From an uncultured Microbacterium sp. (GTDB lineage: Bacteria > Actinomycetota > Actinomycetes > Actinomycetales > Microbacteriaceae), in assembly GCF_943912325.1 (NCBI RefSeq), contig NZ_CALTTX010000074.1, forward strand, positions 1 through 9,463: a stretch of 9,463 bases of DNA, given 5' to 3'. Positions 1 through 7,818 of this stretch are shown here, in pieces. Numbering within the stretch: position 1 is the first letter of the stretch; every line of letters begins with the position of its first letter. A program made the translations under genes and the position numbers. The notes beneath the pieces are model-generated. The model was not told the DNA's origin. It made no database searches and saw only the letters and a list, made by a program, of their open reading frames with translations.

Positions 1-551
1 AGCCAGCACCGCAGCCCGATCCCGCACTCGACCAGGGCACGTTCGCCCGCGTGCTCGAACCGCGCTCGGCCAACCGGCTGCCGCTCGGCGATGGCACGTG
101 GCATCAGCTCGCCCGGGCCTTCGTCGCCGTCGAGCTGATCTCGCACGGAATCGTGCTCGCGATCGTGCTCGCGGCAGCGCTCGTCTTGTCGCTCGTGCTC
201 GGGCAGCTGTGGGTGTGGATCCCCGCGGGGCTTGTGATCGTCGCGGAAGTGTGGACGATGGCGATCCTGCCGCGCCAGGCGCGCGCCCGCGGGTATCAGC
301 TGCGCGACGACGATCTGCTCTATCGCAGCGGCATCCTCTGGCAGCGCATGGTCGCCGTGCCGTATGGGCGCATGCAGCTCGTCGACATCTCGCACGGGCC
401 GCTCGATCGCGGCTTCGGCATCGCCAAGCTCAAGCTCGTGACGGCGGCCGCGTCGACGGGCGTCACGATCAACGGCCTCACGCAGCAGGCGGCGGAGCAC
501 TTGCGCGACACGCTCATCGAAGTCGCCGAGACCCGCAGGACGGGATTGTGA
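1..551 (+). CDS. PH domain-containing membrane protein (bPH_2/YdbS-like), 5'-partial
   Basis: The frame is open from the window edge (first full codon at position 3) to the TGA at 549-551. A GTG at 51 could start a 166-residue product, but it has no well-placed Shine-Dalgarno and the upstream codons read as a plausible Pro/Ala-rich N-terminus, so the true start probably lies outside the window. Numbering from GTG 51, two membrane segments lie at about 28-50 and 53-73. They are followed by a bacterial PH-like (bPH_2) module at about 79-158 with the typical GYQLRDDDLLYRSGIL strand pair, a PYGRMQLVD segment and GFGIAKLKLVTAA. This is the YdbS-type architecture, with a short hairpin in the membrane and a cytoplasmic PH-like fold. 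The molecular function is not established. The stop overlaps the GTG of the next gene by 4 bp, so the two PH proteins are probably translationally coupled and may form a complex. Confidence 0.88.
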   Translation, partial: PAPQPDPALDQGTFARVLEPRSANRLPLGDGTWHQLARAFVAVELISHGIVLAIVLAAALVLSLVLGQLWVWIPAGLVIVAEVWTMAILPRQARARGYQLRDDDLLYRSGILWQRMVAVPYGRMQLVDISHGPLDRGFGIAKLKLVTAAASTGVTINGLTQQAAEHLRDTLIEVAETRRTGL

Positions 552-2212
552 CGAACGAGCAGCAGCCCGCACCGCTCGCCCCGCGGTCGAGTCTCGTCGA
601 TGGGGAGTGGCACCGCCTGCATCCCCTCACGCCCTTGCTCAAGGGCGGGCTGACGTTGCTCGTCGTGATCGGTATCGTCGTCGCGAACCTGCGCGAACGC
701 TTGATCGACTGGATCGTGCAGCCGTTGCTGCCTGACGGCGCCGACATCTCGAACCCGGGCGATCCGGTCGATTTCGTCGTCGCGAACAACCTCATCCTCG
801 TGGCCCTCGGCGGAGTCCTCATCGTGCTCCTCGTGCTGATCGGGCTGTTCACCCTGTCGTGGCGCTTTCACACGTTCCGCATCACGGGGAGCGAGGTCGA
901 GGTGCGCTCGGGGGTCATCTTCCGCACTCACCGGCGCGCGCCGCTCGACCGCGTGCAGGCCGTCAACCTCACGCGACCGCTCGTCGCGCGGATCGTCGGG
1001 CTCGCCAAACTCGAGGTCGTCGGTGGGGGTTCGGGGGCCAATGTGCCGCTCGAATACCTCTCGACGCGCGTCGCCGAAGACGTGCGCGGTGACATTCTGC
1101 GGCTCGCGTCGGGTGCGCGCGGTGAGCGCGCAGCGACGATGGATGCCTCGGGCGAGCCCGGATCCCGCATCGCTCGCGCCGCCGACGCGGTCAGCGATGG
1201 CATCACCGATCTGTTCATGGGCGAGTCCGACGAGGGTCTCGAACAGGCCTCGATCGTGCGGATTCCGCCGTGGCGCGTGCTCGGCGCGCACGTGCTTTCG
1301 GGGTCGACGATCGTGCTGCTGTTCGTCATCGCGGCCGTCGTCGTCGGCGCCATCACGACGACGCCGTGGGTGCTGTTCACGGTCATCCCGATCGCGCTCG
1401 CCTCGGTCGCGGTGCTCGTGCGTCGCACGAGCCGGGCGCTGCGCTACTCGATCGCGCCGACGCCGCACGGCACCCGCATCTCGTTCGGGCTGTTCACGAC
1501 CGTCACCGAGATCCTGCCGCCGGGTCGAGTCTTCGCCGCGCAGGTCACGCAGCCGCTGCTGTGGCGGCCGGTCGGCTGGTTCCGCATCAGCGTCAACCGG
1601 ATCTCGGGCAAGTCGGCGTCGTCGTCTTCGGGAGAGGATGCCACGAGCGCCGTCGTGCTCCCCGTCGGTACCCGTGCCGACGTCGAGCGCGTGCTGTCGA
1701 TCCTCGTGCCCCAGGTGATCGCCCGCGACGCGAGCGCGATCATGGCGGCGGGGTTCGGGGCGTCTACTGAATCGTCGCCCGAGACCGCCGCGCCTTTCAG
1801 CACGACGCCGAAGCGCGCGCGGATCTTCGAGTTGCTCGCGTGGCGCCGCAACGGCGTCGCGTTGCATCCCGCCGCGCTGTTGCTGCGACGTGGGTGGATG
1901 TGGCGGACGCTCGCGATCTTCCCCCTCGCGCGGTTGCAGTCGATCGCGGTGCATCAGGGCCCCCTCGCGCGCGCGTTCGATGTCGTGACGGTCGTCGCGC
2001 ACACTGTCGCCGGCACCGTGTCGGGCGGTGTCAGCAACCTCGACCGCGACGAGGCCCTGCGGTTCTGGAGCGCGGCCGAAGCGGGCGCGATCGAGGCGGC
2101 AGCGTCGGATCGCTCGCACCGCTGGGCGGGCTCGGCGGAAGCGCAACCCGTCCCGGCATCGGCGCCGGCCCCCGCCGCCACGGCGGCACCGTCGACGGGT
2201 GCACCCGCGTGA
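548..2212 (+). CDS. PH domain-containing membrane protein with three PH-like modules (YdbT-like)
   Basis: The gene encodes 554 residues. I chose GTG 548 because it overlaps the preceding stop as GTGA and gives an N-terminus (LVDGEWHRLHPLTPLLKGG) of the type usual before the first membrane helix. The frame is open further upstream, but only as a shadow of the previous gene. Membrane segments lie at about 33-48, 82-104, 248-272 and 274-291. A first bPH_2 module occupies about 106-185 (FRITGSEVEVRSGVIFRTHR, then PLDRVQAVNLTRP). A second lies at about 294-410 (RALRYSIAPTPHGTRISFG) and a third at about 428-505 (GVALHPAALLLRRGWMWRT, then PLARLQSIAVHQGPLARAFD). An acidic linker at about 190-235 separates the first module from the second membrane pair, and the last 25 residues are Pro/Ala-rich. 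The family is known as YdbT-like, and its function is unknown in most bacteria. It overlaps the next gene by 4 bp, consistent with one operon. Confidence 0.92.
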   Translation: MTNEQQPAPLAPRSSLVDGEWHRLHPLTPLLKGGLTLLVVIGIVVANLRERLIDWIVQPLLPDGADISNPGDPVDFVVANNLILVALGGVLIVLLVLIGLFTLSWRFHTFRITGSEVEVRSGVIFRTHRRAPLDRVQAVNLTRPLVARIVGLAKLEVVGGGSGANVPLEYLSTRVAEDVRGDILRLASGARGERAATMDASGEPGSRIARAADAVSDGITDLFMGESDEGLEQASIVRIPPWRVLGAHVLSGSTIVLLFVIAAVVVGAITTTPWVLFTVIPIALASVAVLVRRTSRALRYSIAPTPHGTRISFGLFTTVTEILPPGRVFAAQVTQPLLWRPVGWFRISVNRISGKSASSSSGEDATSAVVLPVGTRADVERVLSILVPQVIARDASAIMAAGFGASTESSPETAAPFSTTPKRARIFELLAWRRNGVALHPAALLLRRGWMWRTLAIFPLARLQSIAVHQGPLARAFDVVTVVAHTVAGTVSGGVSNLDRDEALRFWSAAEAGAIEAAASDRSHRWAGSAEAQPVPASAPAPAATAAPSTGAPA

Positions 2213-2919
2213 ACCGCGCCGCGCGGTTGAGCTTCGGCGTGATCGGCGCGGGGCGCGTCGGTCCCGTCATTGCGGCCGCGCTCGTCGGCGCGGATCATCG
2301 CCTCGTCGGCATCACGCACGGCTCCGACGATGATCGCGTCGACGCCCTGCTGCCGGGCGTGCGCTTCGCCGAGGCCGAACAGATCGCCGCCGAGGCCGAG
2401 CTCATCGTGCTCGCCGTTCCGCACGACCAGCTCGCGGGACTCGTCGCAGGCCTTGCCGCGGTGGGCGCCTGGCGGCCGGGCCAGCTCGTCATGCACGTCG
2501 ATCCGGGTCACGGTCTCGACGTGCTCGCGCCCGCGGCCGCTGCGGGGGCGGTCGGATTCGCGGTGCACCCCGCGATCGCATTCACGGGGTCGAGCATGGA
2601 TCTGCGCCAGCTGACGTCGGCCTATGCGGGCGTCAGTGCGCCCGGGCCGTTCCTGCCGATCGCGCTCGCGCTCGCTGTCGAGCTCGGGTGCGAGCCCGTC
2701 GTGATCGGCGAGGACGAGCGCGCGGCCTACGCCGAAGCGGTCGCGACGGCCTCGACCTTCTCGCGCGAGATCGTGCGGCAGTCGGTCGAACTGTTGCGCG
2801 ATGCGGGCGTCGAGAACCCCGGTCGGTTTCTCTCGAGCCTCGTGCGCACGAGCGTCGATCGCGCTCTCGCCGAGGCATCCACCGATCCGCTCGATTCGTT
2901 CGATCCCCTCGCGCCGTAA
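2209..2919 (+). CDS. Rossmann-like / DUF2520 domain-containing protein
   Basis: The gene encodes 236 residues. It starts at GTG 2209, which overlaps the previous TGA (2210-2212) as GTGA. The frame is open further upstream but lies inside the previous gene there. Residues 8-20 form a dinucleotide-binding loop (FGVIGAGRVGPVI, with Gly at 13, 15 and 18), followed by the alternating beta-alpha pattern of a Rossmann fold. AELIVLAVPHDQL (63-75) and FAVHPAIAFTGSSMDL (117-132) match the conserved core of this family, which resembles ProC/6PGDH-type oxidoreductases. The helical DUF2520 part covers about 148-225. Substrate and reaction are unknown. In many actinobacteria the gene sits directly before panC and lysS. 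Here lysS follows after 111 bp and no panC is present. The last codons and stop are multiplied by a 9-bp repeat, described separately. Confidence 0.9.
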   Translation: MNRAARLSFGVIGAGRVGPVIAAALVGADHRLVGITHGSDDDRVDALLPGVRFAEAEQIAAEAELIVLAVPHDQLAGLVAGLAAVGAWRPGQLVMHVDPGHGLDVLAPAAAAGAVGFAVHPAIAFTGSSMDLRQLTSAYAGVSAPGPFLPIALALAVELGCEPVVIGEDERAAYAEAVATASTFSREIVRQSVELLRDAGVENPGRFLSSLVRTSVDRALAEASTDPLDSFDPLAP

Positions 2920-2946
2920 GCGCCGTAAGCGCCGTAAGCGCCGCAA
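2911..2946 (+). repeat. 9-bp tandem repeat (GCGCCGTAA)3 plus one variant copy, carrying the stop codon
   Basis: Three perfect copies of GCGCCGTAA lie at 2911-2919, 2920-2928 and 2929-2937. A fourth copy at 2938-2946 differs by one base (GCGCCGCAA). The first copy is the end of the DUF2520 gene (Ala-Pro-stop). The period is a multiple of three, so the next two TAA triplets are also in frame. In the fourth copy the same triplet is CAA (Gln). This is a short minisatellite in a gene end, probably from replication slippage. Confidence 0.95.
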
Positions 2947-2948
2947 GC

Positions 2949-2966
2949 CCCGCGGCGGGCCGCGGG
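2949..2966. repeat. GC-rich inverted repeat (7-bp stem, 4-nt loop) between the DUF2520 gene and lysS
   Basis: CCCGCGG (2949-2955) and CCGCGGG (2960-2966) are perfect complements around CGGG. The position, 30 bp after a stop codon and upstream of the lysS promoter, would suit a transcription terminator. No T-run follows, so it is at best a non-canonical terminator. In DNA this rich in G and C such a hairpin can also arise by chance. Confidence 0.4.
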
Positions 2967-2997
2967 AGCCCCCGCCGAGTCGCCCGCACCGCGCCGA

Positions 2998-3003
2998 TAG
3001 ACT
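2998..3003 (+). promoter_or_regulatory. Probable -10 element of the lysS promoter
   Basis: TAGACT, in the context GATAGACTGG, fits the actinobacterial SigA -10 pattern TANNNT and lies 27 bp before the lysS ATG. The predicted transcription start (about 3010) gives a short leader that contains GAGGAG (3017-3022), 8 nt before the ATG. I see no recognisable -35 hexamer, which is common for actinobacterial promoters. The same TANNCT form occurs before the 68-residue gene and clpC. Confidence 0.55.
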
Positions 3004-3030
3004 GGCGGGCGACTTCGAGGAGCACCATTC

Positions 3031-4601
<1,571 letters not shown>

Positions 4602-4617
<16 letters not shown>

Positions 4618-4639
4618 GCCCCCGCTCGTGAAGTAAGCC
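4602..4639 (+). repeat. 19-bp tandem duplication of the lysS 3' end, including the stop codon
   Basis: CCCGCTCGTGAAGTAGGCC (4602-4620) is followed directly by CCCGCTCGTGAAGTAAGCC (4621-4639), with 18 of 19 bases identical. The single difference turns the TAG stop of lysS into TAA in the second copy. A 7-base fragment of a third copy (CCCGCTC) may lie at 4639-4645. The 19-bp period puts the second copy out of frame, so it does not act as a tandem stop. It fills most of the 33-bp gap between lysS and the convergent DUF4192 gene. Confidence 0.95.
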
Positions 4640-4650
4640 CCGCTCCCGGC

Positions 4651-5841
4651 TCACGTGTCGCTGAAGCCCCACTCGGGCAAGTGCCCGTTGGCCGTGAGGG
4701 TCGCGATGATCTGGCTGAGGCCGTGGCTCGGATCGATGCGCAGGGCGGCGGCGGCGTAGCGCGTCGCGTGCGTCGATGATCCGCGCGCCCACGCGAGCCA
4801 TCCCGCGGCGGCGAGGGCGCCCGGGCGTTCGCGTCGCGGCAGGTGCGCGGCGACGTGGCGCACGAGCGCGAGGGCGCGAGCGAGGCGGTCGGGGTCGGGC
4901 TTGGGTCCTTCGCCGAAGAAGCGGGCCGCGCCGAGGGCGGGGTAGGGCTCGCCGTCCTCCCACGCGTGCTGCGCGTCGAGCGCGCGCTCGCCCGCCGCGC
5001 GGCCGTCGCACCACTGCAGCAGTGCGACATCGCGCATGCTCGGGCGTGCGAGCAACCAGCCGAGACGCGCGAGATCGCGGGCTTCGAGCTCTGACGGGTC
5101 GAGCGCGAACGTCTGCTCGATGAAGGCGGTCGTCTCGGTGATGAACGCCCAATCGGGGTTCGCGTGGCGGGCGTCGTCGAGAGCGTCGAGCAAGGCGTCG
5201 GCCGTGCGCAGACCCGAGCCCTGCGACGCGATGATGCGCTCGGCCGCCGCCGACCACTCGCCGATGAGTTTATCGATCGCGGCAAGGGCACGCGCCACGC
5301 TCTTGCGCGCCGCCGGGTCGACCACGGGGAGTGCGGCACCCGACCACTGATCGGCCGCGGGCGGTTCCGAGACCTGCGGCACGTGGCGCGCGCGCTCGGC
5401 GATCTCATCGCGAGGGCGGATGCCGGCCTCGGGTTCGAGGAACGACCACCAACCGTCGGCGCCGTGGCCGAGCGCGTCGACCGTCGCGATGCCGCACGTG
5501 TCGAAGCTCGTCAGCATCGCGTCGACGAGCGCTGCGGCGGGGAACGCTGACGATTCGGGGGCGCCGCGGCCCCCGGCATCCGTCGCCCGTTCATCCGTAT
5601 AGACGACGATGACCGCGCCGTCGACGCCGTCGATGCGGCAGAGGGTGCCGACGAGGGTCGAGGCGACCTGATCGGTCTCGACGGGATCGAGGCGGTGCGG
5701 CAGGTCGAAGCGCATGAGCCCGACCGTGCGGTTGCGCCGAAACGGCACGACCACGAGCGAGTCGCGCGGCGTGAAGCCCGCGAGCGAGGGGATGAGAGAG
5801 AGGAAATCGGCCGAATCGACGGCCTTCACGATTGTCTGCAT
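4651..5841 (-). CDS. DUF4192 domain-containing protein
   Basis: The gene encodes 396 residues on the minus strand, from ATG (complement of 5839-5841) to TGA (4651-4653). The N-terminus (TIVKAVDSADFLSLIPSLAGF, residues 3-23, then RDSLVVVPFRRNRTVGLMRFDLP) is the signature opening of the actinobacterial DUF4192 family and supports this start, although no clear Shine-Dalgarno precedes it. Residues 75-82 (GAVIVVYTD) and 104-134, ending DGWWSFL, are further family landmarks. The C-terminal part has a helical repeat-like ending, with GWLAWARGSS at 347-356, ALRIDPSHGLS at 366-376 and GHLPEW at 386-391. No signal peptide or membrane segment is visible, so it is probably cytoplasmic. The function of the family is unknown. 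It converges with lysS and diverges from the 68-residue membrane protein gene, so it is likely a single-gene transcript. Confidence 0.93.
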   Translation of the reverse strand: MQTIVKAVDSADFLSLIPSLAGFTPRDSLVVVPFRRNRTVGLMRFDLPHRLDPVETDQVASTLVGTLCRIDGVDGAVIVVYTDERATDAGGRGAPESSAFPAAALVDAMLTSFDTCGIATVDALGHGADGWWSFLEPEAGIRPRDEIAERARHVPQVSEPPAADQWSGAALPVVDPAARKSVARALAAIDKLIGEWSAAAERIIASQGSGLRTADALLDALDDARHANPDWAFITETTAFIEQTFALDPSELEARDLARLGWLLARPSMRDVALLQWCDGRAAGERALDAQHAWEDGEPYPALGAARFFGEGPKPDPDRLARALALVRHVAAHLPRRERPGALAAAGWLAWARGSSTHATRYAAAALRIDPSHGLSQIIATLTANGHLPEWGFSDT

Positions 5842-5849
5842 GCCCGAAG

Positions 5850-5859
5850 TCTCGCGAGA
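5850..5859. repeat. 10-bp perfect palindrome TCTCGCGAGA just upstream of the DUF4192 start
   Basis: TCTCGCGAGA is its own reverse complement. It lies 8 bp before the DUF4192 ATG (minus strand), where a bound protein or a transcript hairpin could affect expression. No known regulator is assigned. It could be chance in GC-rich DNA. Confidence 0.35.
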
Positions 5860-5879
5860 TGTGGATGGTCGCGGGAGAA

Positions 5880-5893
5880 GCGCCGATCGGCGC
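5880..5893. repeat. 14-bp perfect palindrome GCGCCGATCGGCGC in the divergent intergenic region
   Basis: GCGCCGATCGGCGC is perfectly self-complementary and uninterrupted. It lies 38 bp upstream of the DUF4192 start and about 118 bp upstream of the leaderless gene at 6011, so it could serve as an operator for the divergent DUF4192 promoter. I recognise no regulator consensus. One or two palindromes of this length are expected by chance in 9 kb of such DNA, so only the location makes it notable. Confidence 0.35.
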
Positions 5894-5998
5894 CGGGGAC
5901 GTACCGAAAACGGGGCGACTGTGGAGAACGCAACGTCGCGCGGGGTGTGGAACCCCCGGCATCCATCCGCTCACAGACGCCGTGTCGGTGCCACCGAC

Positions 5999-6004
5999 TA
6001 CCCT
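5999..6004 (+). promoter_or_regulatory. Probable -10 element for a leaderless transcript of the 68-residue protein gene
   Basis: TACCCT, in the context GACTACCCTGG, fits TANNNT. Its 3' end is 6 nt before the GTG start codon at 6011, so the expected transcription start falls on or next to the start codon itself. No spaced Shine-Dalgarno exists (GGAG at 6005-6008 is only 2 nt from the GTG). Both facts point to a leaderless mRNA. No -35 hexamer is evident. Confidence 0.6.
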
Positions 6005-6010
6005 GGAGTC

Positions 6011-6217
6011 GTGGACAACTACTGGGCGGCCGTCGTGTGGTCGATCGCGCCGACGATCGTCGTGTCAGTGGTGTTCTTCTACGTGCTGCGCTCGATCCTG
6101 CGCGCCGACCGGACCGAGCGCCGCGTCTACGCCGAGGTCGAGGCCGAAGAGCGCGCCAAGCGTGCCGAGGCGCGCCAGGCCGACACGGACGCAGCGCCGC
6201 TGGCGAATCAGGGCTGA
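6011..6217 (+). CDS. Small single-pass membrane protein (68 residues), unknown function
   Basis: The frame starts at GTG 6011 and ends at TGA 6215-6217. The product begins MDNYWAAVVWSIAPTIVV. One membrane helix spans about 6-28, followed by a strongly charged segment at about 31-57 rich in Arg, Glu, Lys and Ala, probably a cytoplasmic helix or coiled coil, and a short polar tail. Proteins with the same layout are common as conserved hypothetical proteins in Microbacteriaceae and related actinobacteria. No function is known to me. The start is fixed by the -10 element 6 nt upstream and by the family's MDN-type N-terminus. The frame is open far upstream, but that part is antisense to the DUF4192 gene. 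It lies 24 bp before the cardiolipin synthase gene and probably shares its transcript, so a role at the membrane linked to phospholipids is possible but unproven. Confidence 0.82.
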   Translation: MDNYWAAVVWSIAPTIVVSVVFFYVLRSILRADRTERRVYAEVEAEERAKRAEARQADTDAAPLANQG

Positions 6218-6229
6218 CCCCGCGGGTCA
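6215..6229. repeat. Perfect inverted repeat TGACCC-CGC-GGGTCA between the small membrane gene and cls
   Basis: The 6-bp arms are exact complements around a 3-nt centre. The left arm contains the TGA stop of the 68-residue gene, and the right arm ends 12 nt before the cls ATG. In RNA it would form a compact hairpin just where ribosomes would initiate cls, which lacks a clear Shine-Dalgarno. It could also be a DNA operator half-site pair. No regulator is identified. Confidence 0.45.
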
Positions 6230-6241
6230 CGCGGCGAAACG

Positions 6242-7708
6242 ATGGAGTTTCTGAACCTCGACGTCACGTGGTACGTCGTTCTCATCGCGATCTTCGATCT
6301 CTCGGTGCGCATCTGGGCCATCATCGTCGTGCCCCGCAATCGTCGCCCGACGGCCGGCATGGCCTGGTTGCTCGCCATCTATTTCATACCGCTGATCGGG
6401 CTTTTGCTCTTCTTCCTGATCGGCAATCCGCGCCTTCCCCGCAAGCGGCGGCGCATGCAGGCGCAGATCAACGAGTTCATCCGCTCGAGCAGCACGGCGC
6501 TCGATCTCGGCACGCTGCGGCCCGATCCGCCCGGGTGGTTTCTGTCGCTCGCGCGGATGAACCGGCGTCTCGGCGCCATGCCGCTGACGGGCGACAACGA
6601 GGCGCACCTGATCGCCGACTACCAGGGCAGCATCGATCAGATGGCGGCCGCGATCCGGCAGGCGCGCACGTTCGTCCACGTCGAGTTCTATATTTTGCAG
6701 GCGGATGCCTCGACAGAGCCCTTCTTCGCGGCGCTCGAAGACGCCGTGGCGCGCGGTGTCACGGTGCGCGTGCTGCTCGATCACTGGGCGAACCGCGGCA
6801 AACCGTACTACCGCGCGACGACGCGCCGGCTCACCGCGATGGGCGCGCTGTGGCACCTGATGCTCCCCGTGCAGCCGTTGAAGGGTAAGTACCAGCGGCC
6901 CGATCTGCGCAATCACCGCAAGCTGCTCGTGATCGACGACACGGTTGCCTACATGGGGTCGCAGAACGTCACCGATTCGAGCTACAACCTGCGCAAGAAC
7001 ATCCGCCGCGGCCTGCACTGGGTCGACCTCATGGTGCGGCTCGAGGGGCCGATCGTGCCGAGCGTCAACGCGGTGTTCCTGACCGACTGGTACGGCGAGA
7101 CGCACGAAGCGCTCACCGATGAGGCGATGCCCGAGCTACCGCCGTCGCACGAGGGCGAGCTCGACTGCCAGATCGTGCCATCGGGGCCGGGGTTCGATTC
7201 CGAGAACAACCTGCGCTTGTTCCTCGGGCTGCTCTACGCCGCCGAGAAGCAGATCATCATCGTCAGCCCCTACTTCGTGCCCGACGAGTCGCTCCTGCTC
7301 GCCGTCACGACGGCGTGCCAGCGGGGCGTCGAAGTGCAGCTTTTCGTCTCGGAAGAGGGCGATCAGGCGATGGTCTATCACGCGCAGCGCTCGTACTACG
7401 AGGCGCTGCTGCGCGCGGGCGTGAAGATCTGGATGTACCGCAAGCCCTACATCCTGCACTCCAAGAGCCTCACGATCGACGACGACGTCGCGGTCATCGG
7501 CTCGAGCAACATGGACATGCGCTCGTTCGGTCTCAACATGGAGATCTCGCTGCTCGTGCGCGGCGAAGAGTTCGTCGACGAGATGCGCACAGTAGAAGAG
7601 AGCTACCGTCAGCTCAGCCGTGAGCTCACGCTCGAGGAATGGCGGCAACAGCCCCTGCGCTCGACCGTGCTCGACAACCTCGCGCGCCTGACCTCGGCGC
7701 TTCAGTAG
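6242..7708 (+). CDS. cls: Cardiolipin synthase (two-HKD phospholipase D family)
   Basis: The gene encodes 488 residues. Bacterial Cls enzymes of this type join two phosphatidylglycerol molecules into cardiolipin plus glycerol at the inner membrane. Two N-terminal membrane helices (about 11-30 and 40-61) form the PLDc_N region, with PRNRRPTAGMAWLLAIYFIP between and within them. The two catalytic HxK(x4)D motifs are intact: H225-K227-D232 (NHRKLLVIDD, followed by GSQN) and H406-K408-D413 (LHSKSLTIDD, followed by GSSNMD). Length is typical. The ATG at 6242 is favoured because it starts just before the first membrane helix. No good Shine-Dalgarno is visible, so translation may depend on coupling to the 68-residue gene 24 bp upstream. 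Some actinobacteria make cardiolipin by a CDP-alcohol phosphatidyltransferase instead. The HKD motifs show that this protein is of the PLD type. Confidence 0.94.
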   Translation: MEFLNLDVTWYVVLIAIFDLSVRIWAIIVVPRNRRPTAGMAWLLAIYFIPLIGLLLFFLIGNPRLPRKRRRMQAQINEFIRSSSTALDLGTLRPDPPGWFLSLARMNRRLGAMPLTGDNEAHLIADYQGSIDQMAAAIRQARTFVHVEFYILQADASTEPFFAALEDAVARGVTVRVLLDHWANRGKPYYRATTRRLTAMGALWHLMLPVQPLKGKYQRPDLRNHRKLLVIDDTVAYMGSQNVTDSSYNLRKNIRRGLHWVDLMVRLEGPIVPSVNAVFLTDWYGETHEALTDEAMPELPPSHEGELDCQIVPSGPGFDSENNLRLFLGLLYAAEKQIIIVSPYFVPDESLLLAVTTACQRGVEVQLFVSEEGDQAMVYHAQRSYYEALLRAGVKIWMYRKPYILHSKSLTIDDDVAVIGSSNMDMRSFGLNMEISLLVRGEEFVDEMRTVEESYRQLSRELTLEEWRQQPLRSTVLDNLARLTSALQ

Positions 7709-7717
7709 CCCGCTCGA

Positions 7718-7738
7718 GGTGCCGCGCGTCCCGGCATC
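7718..7738 (+). terminator. Weak hairpin after cls, possible terminator
   Basis: GGTGCC (7718-7723) can pair with GGCATC (7733-7738) using one G-U pair, across a 9-nt loop, starting 10 bp after the cls stop. No T-run follows. The right arm is also one of the over-represented GGCATCC words, so the pairing may be incidental. Confidence 0.25.
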
Positions 7739-7771
7739 CTGACGCAATCGTTATCGATCCTCCTCGATCGT

Positions 7772-7789
7772 GATACCGCTGTTACCGCT
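7772..7789. repeat. Tandem 9-bp direct repeat GATACCGCT / GTTACCGCT upstream of the lipoprotein gene
   Basis: Two adjacent 9-mers (7772-7780 and 7781-7789) match at 8 of 9 positions and share TACCGCT. They lie in the most AT-rich part of the 152-bp gap between cls and the lipoprotein gene, about 75 bp before its ATG. A small inverted repeat, ATCGA (7753-7757) with TCGAT (7764-7768), lies just upstream. A promoter or operator here is plausible, but I could not fit a clear -10/-35 pair. Confidence 0.35.
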
Positions 7790-7818
7790 CTCGCCGGTTC
7801 GGCCCAGCGCCAGCCGTC

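Noticed and set aside
98..547. A 704-codon reading of the second PH-protein frame starting at position 98
   Set aside because: This stretch overlaps the first PH gene completely and encodes Arg/Ala-rich shadow sequence. GTG 548 with the GTGA overlap gives the family-like N-terminus.
320..2146. A 608-codon open frame on the minus strand
   Set aside because: It is the antisense shadow of the PH-protein genes, very rich in Arg and Asp, with no domain.
1840..2208. An upstream extension of the DUF2520 frame
   Set aside because: It lies inside the preceding PH-protein gene and is low-complexity shadow. The Rossmann loop starts right after GTG 2209.
4618..4650. A bidirectional terminator between lysS and the convergent DUF4192 gene
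   Set aside because: The 33-bp gap is mostly duplicated lysS sequence, and I found no stable stem with a T-run on either strand.
5695..6888. A 397-codon plus-strand frame across the DUF4192 start, the small gene and cls
   Set aside because: Its translation has no family features and runs through three better-supported genes in other frames.
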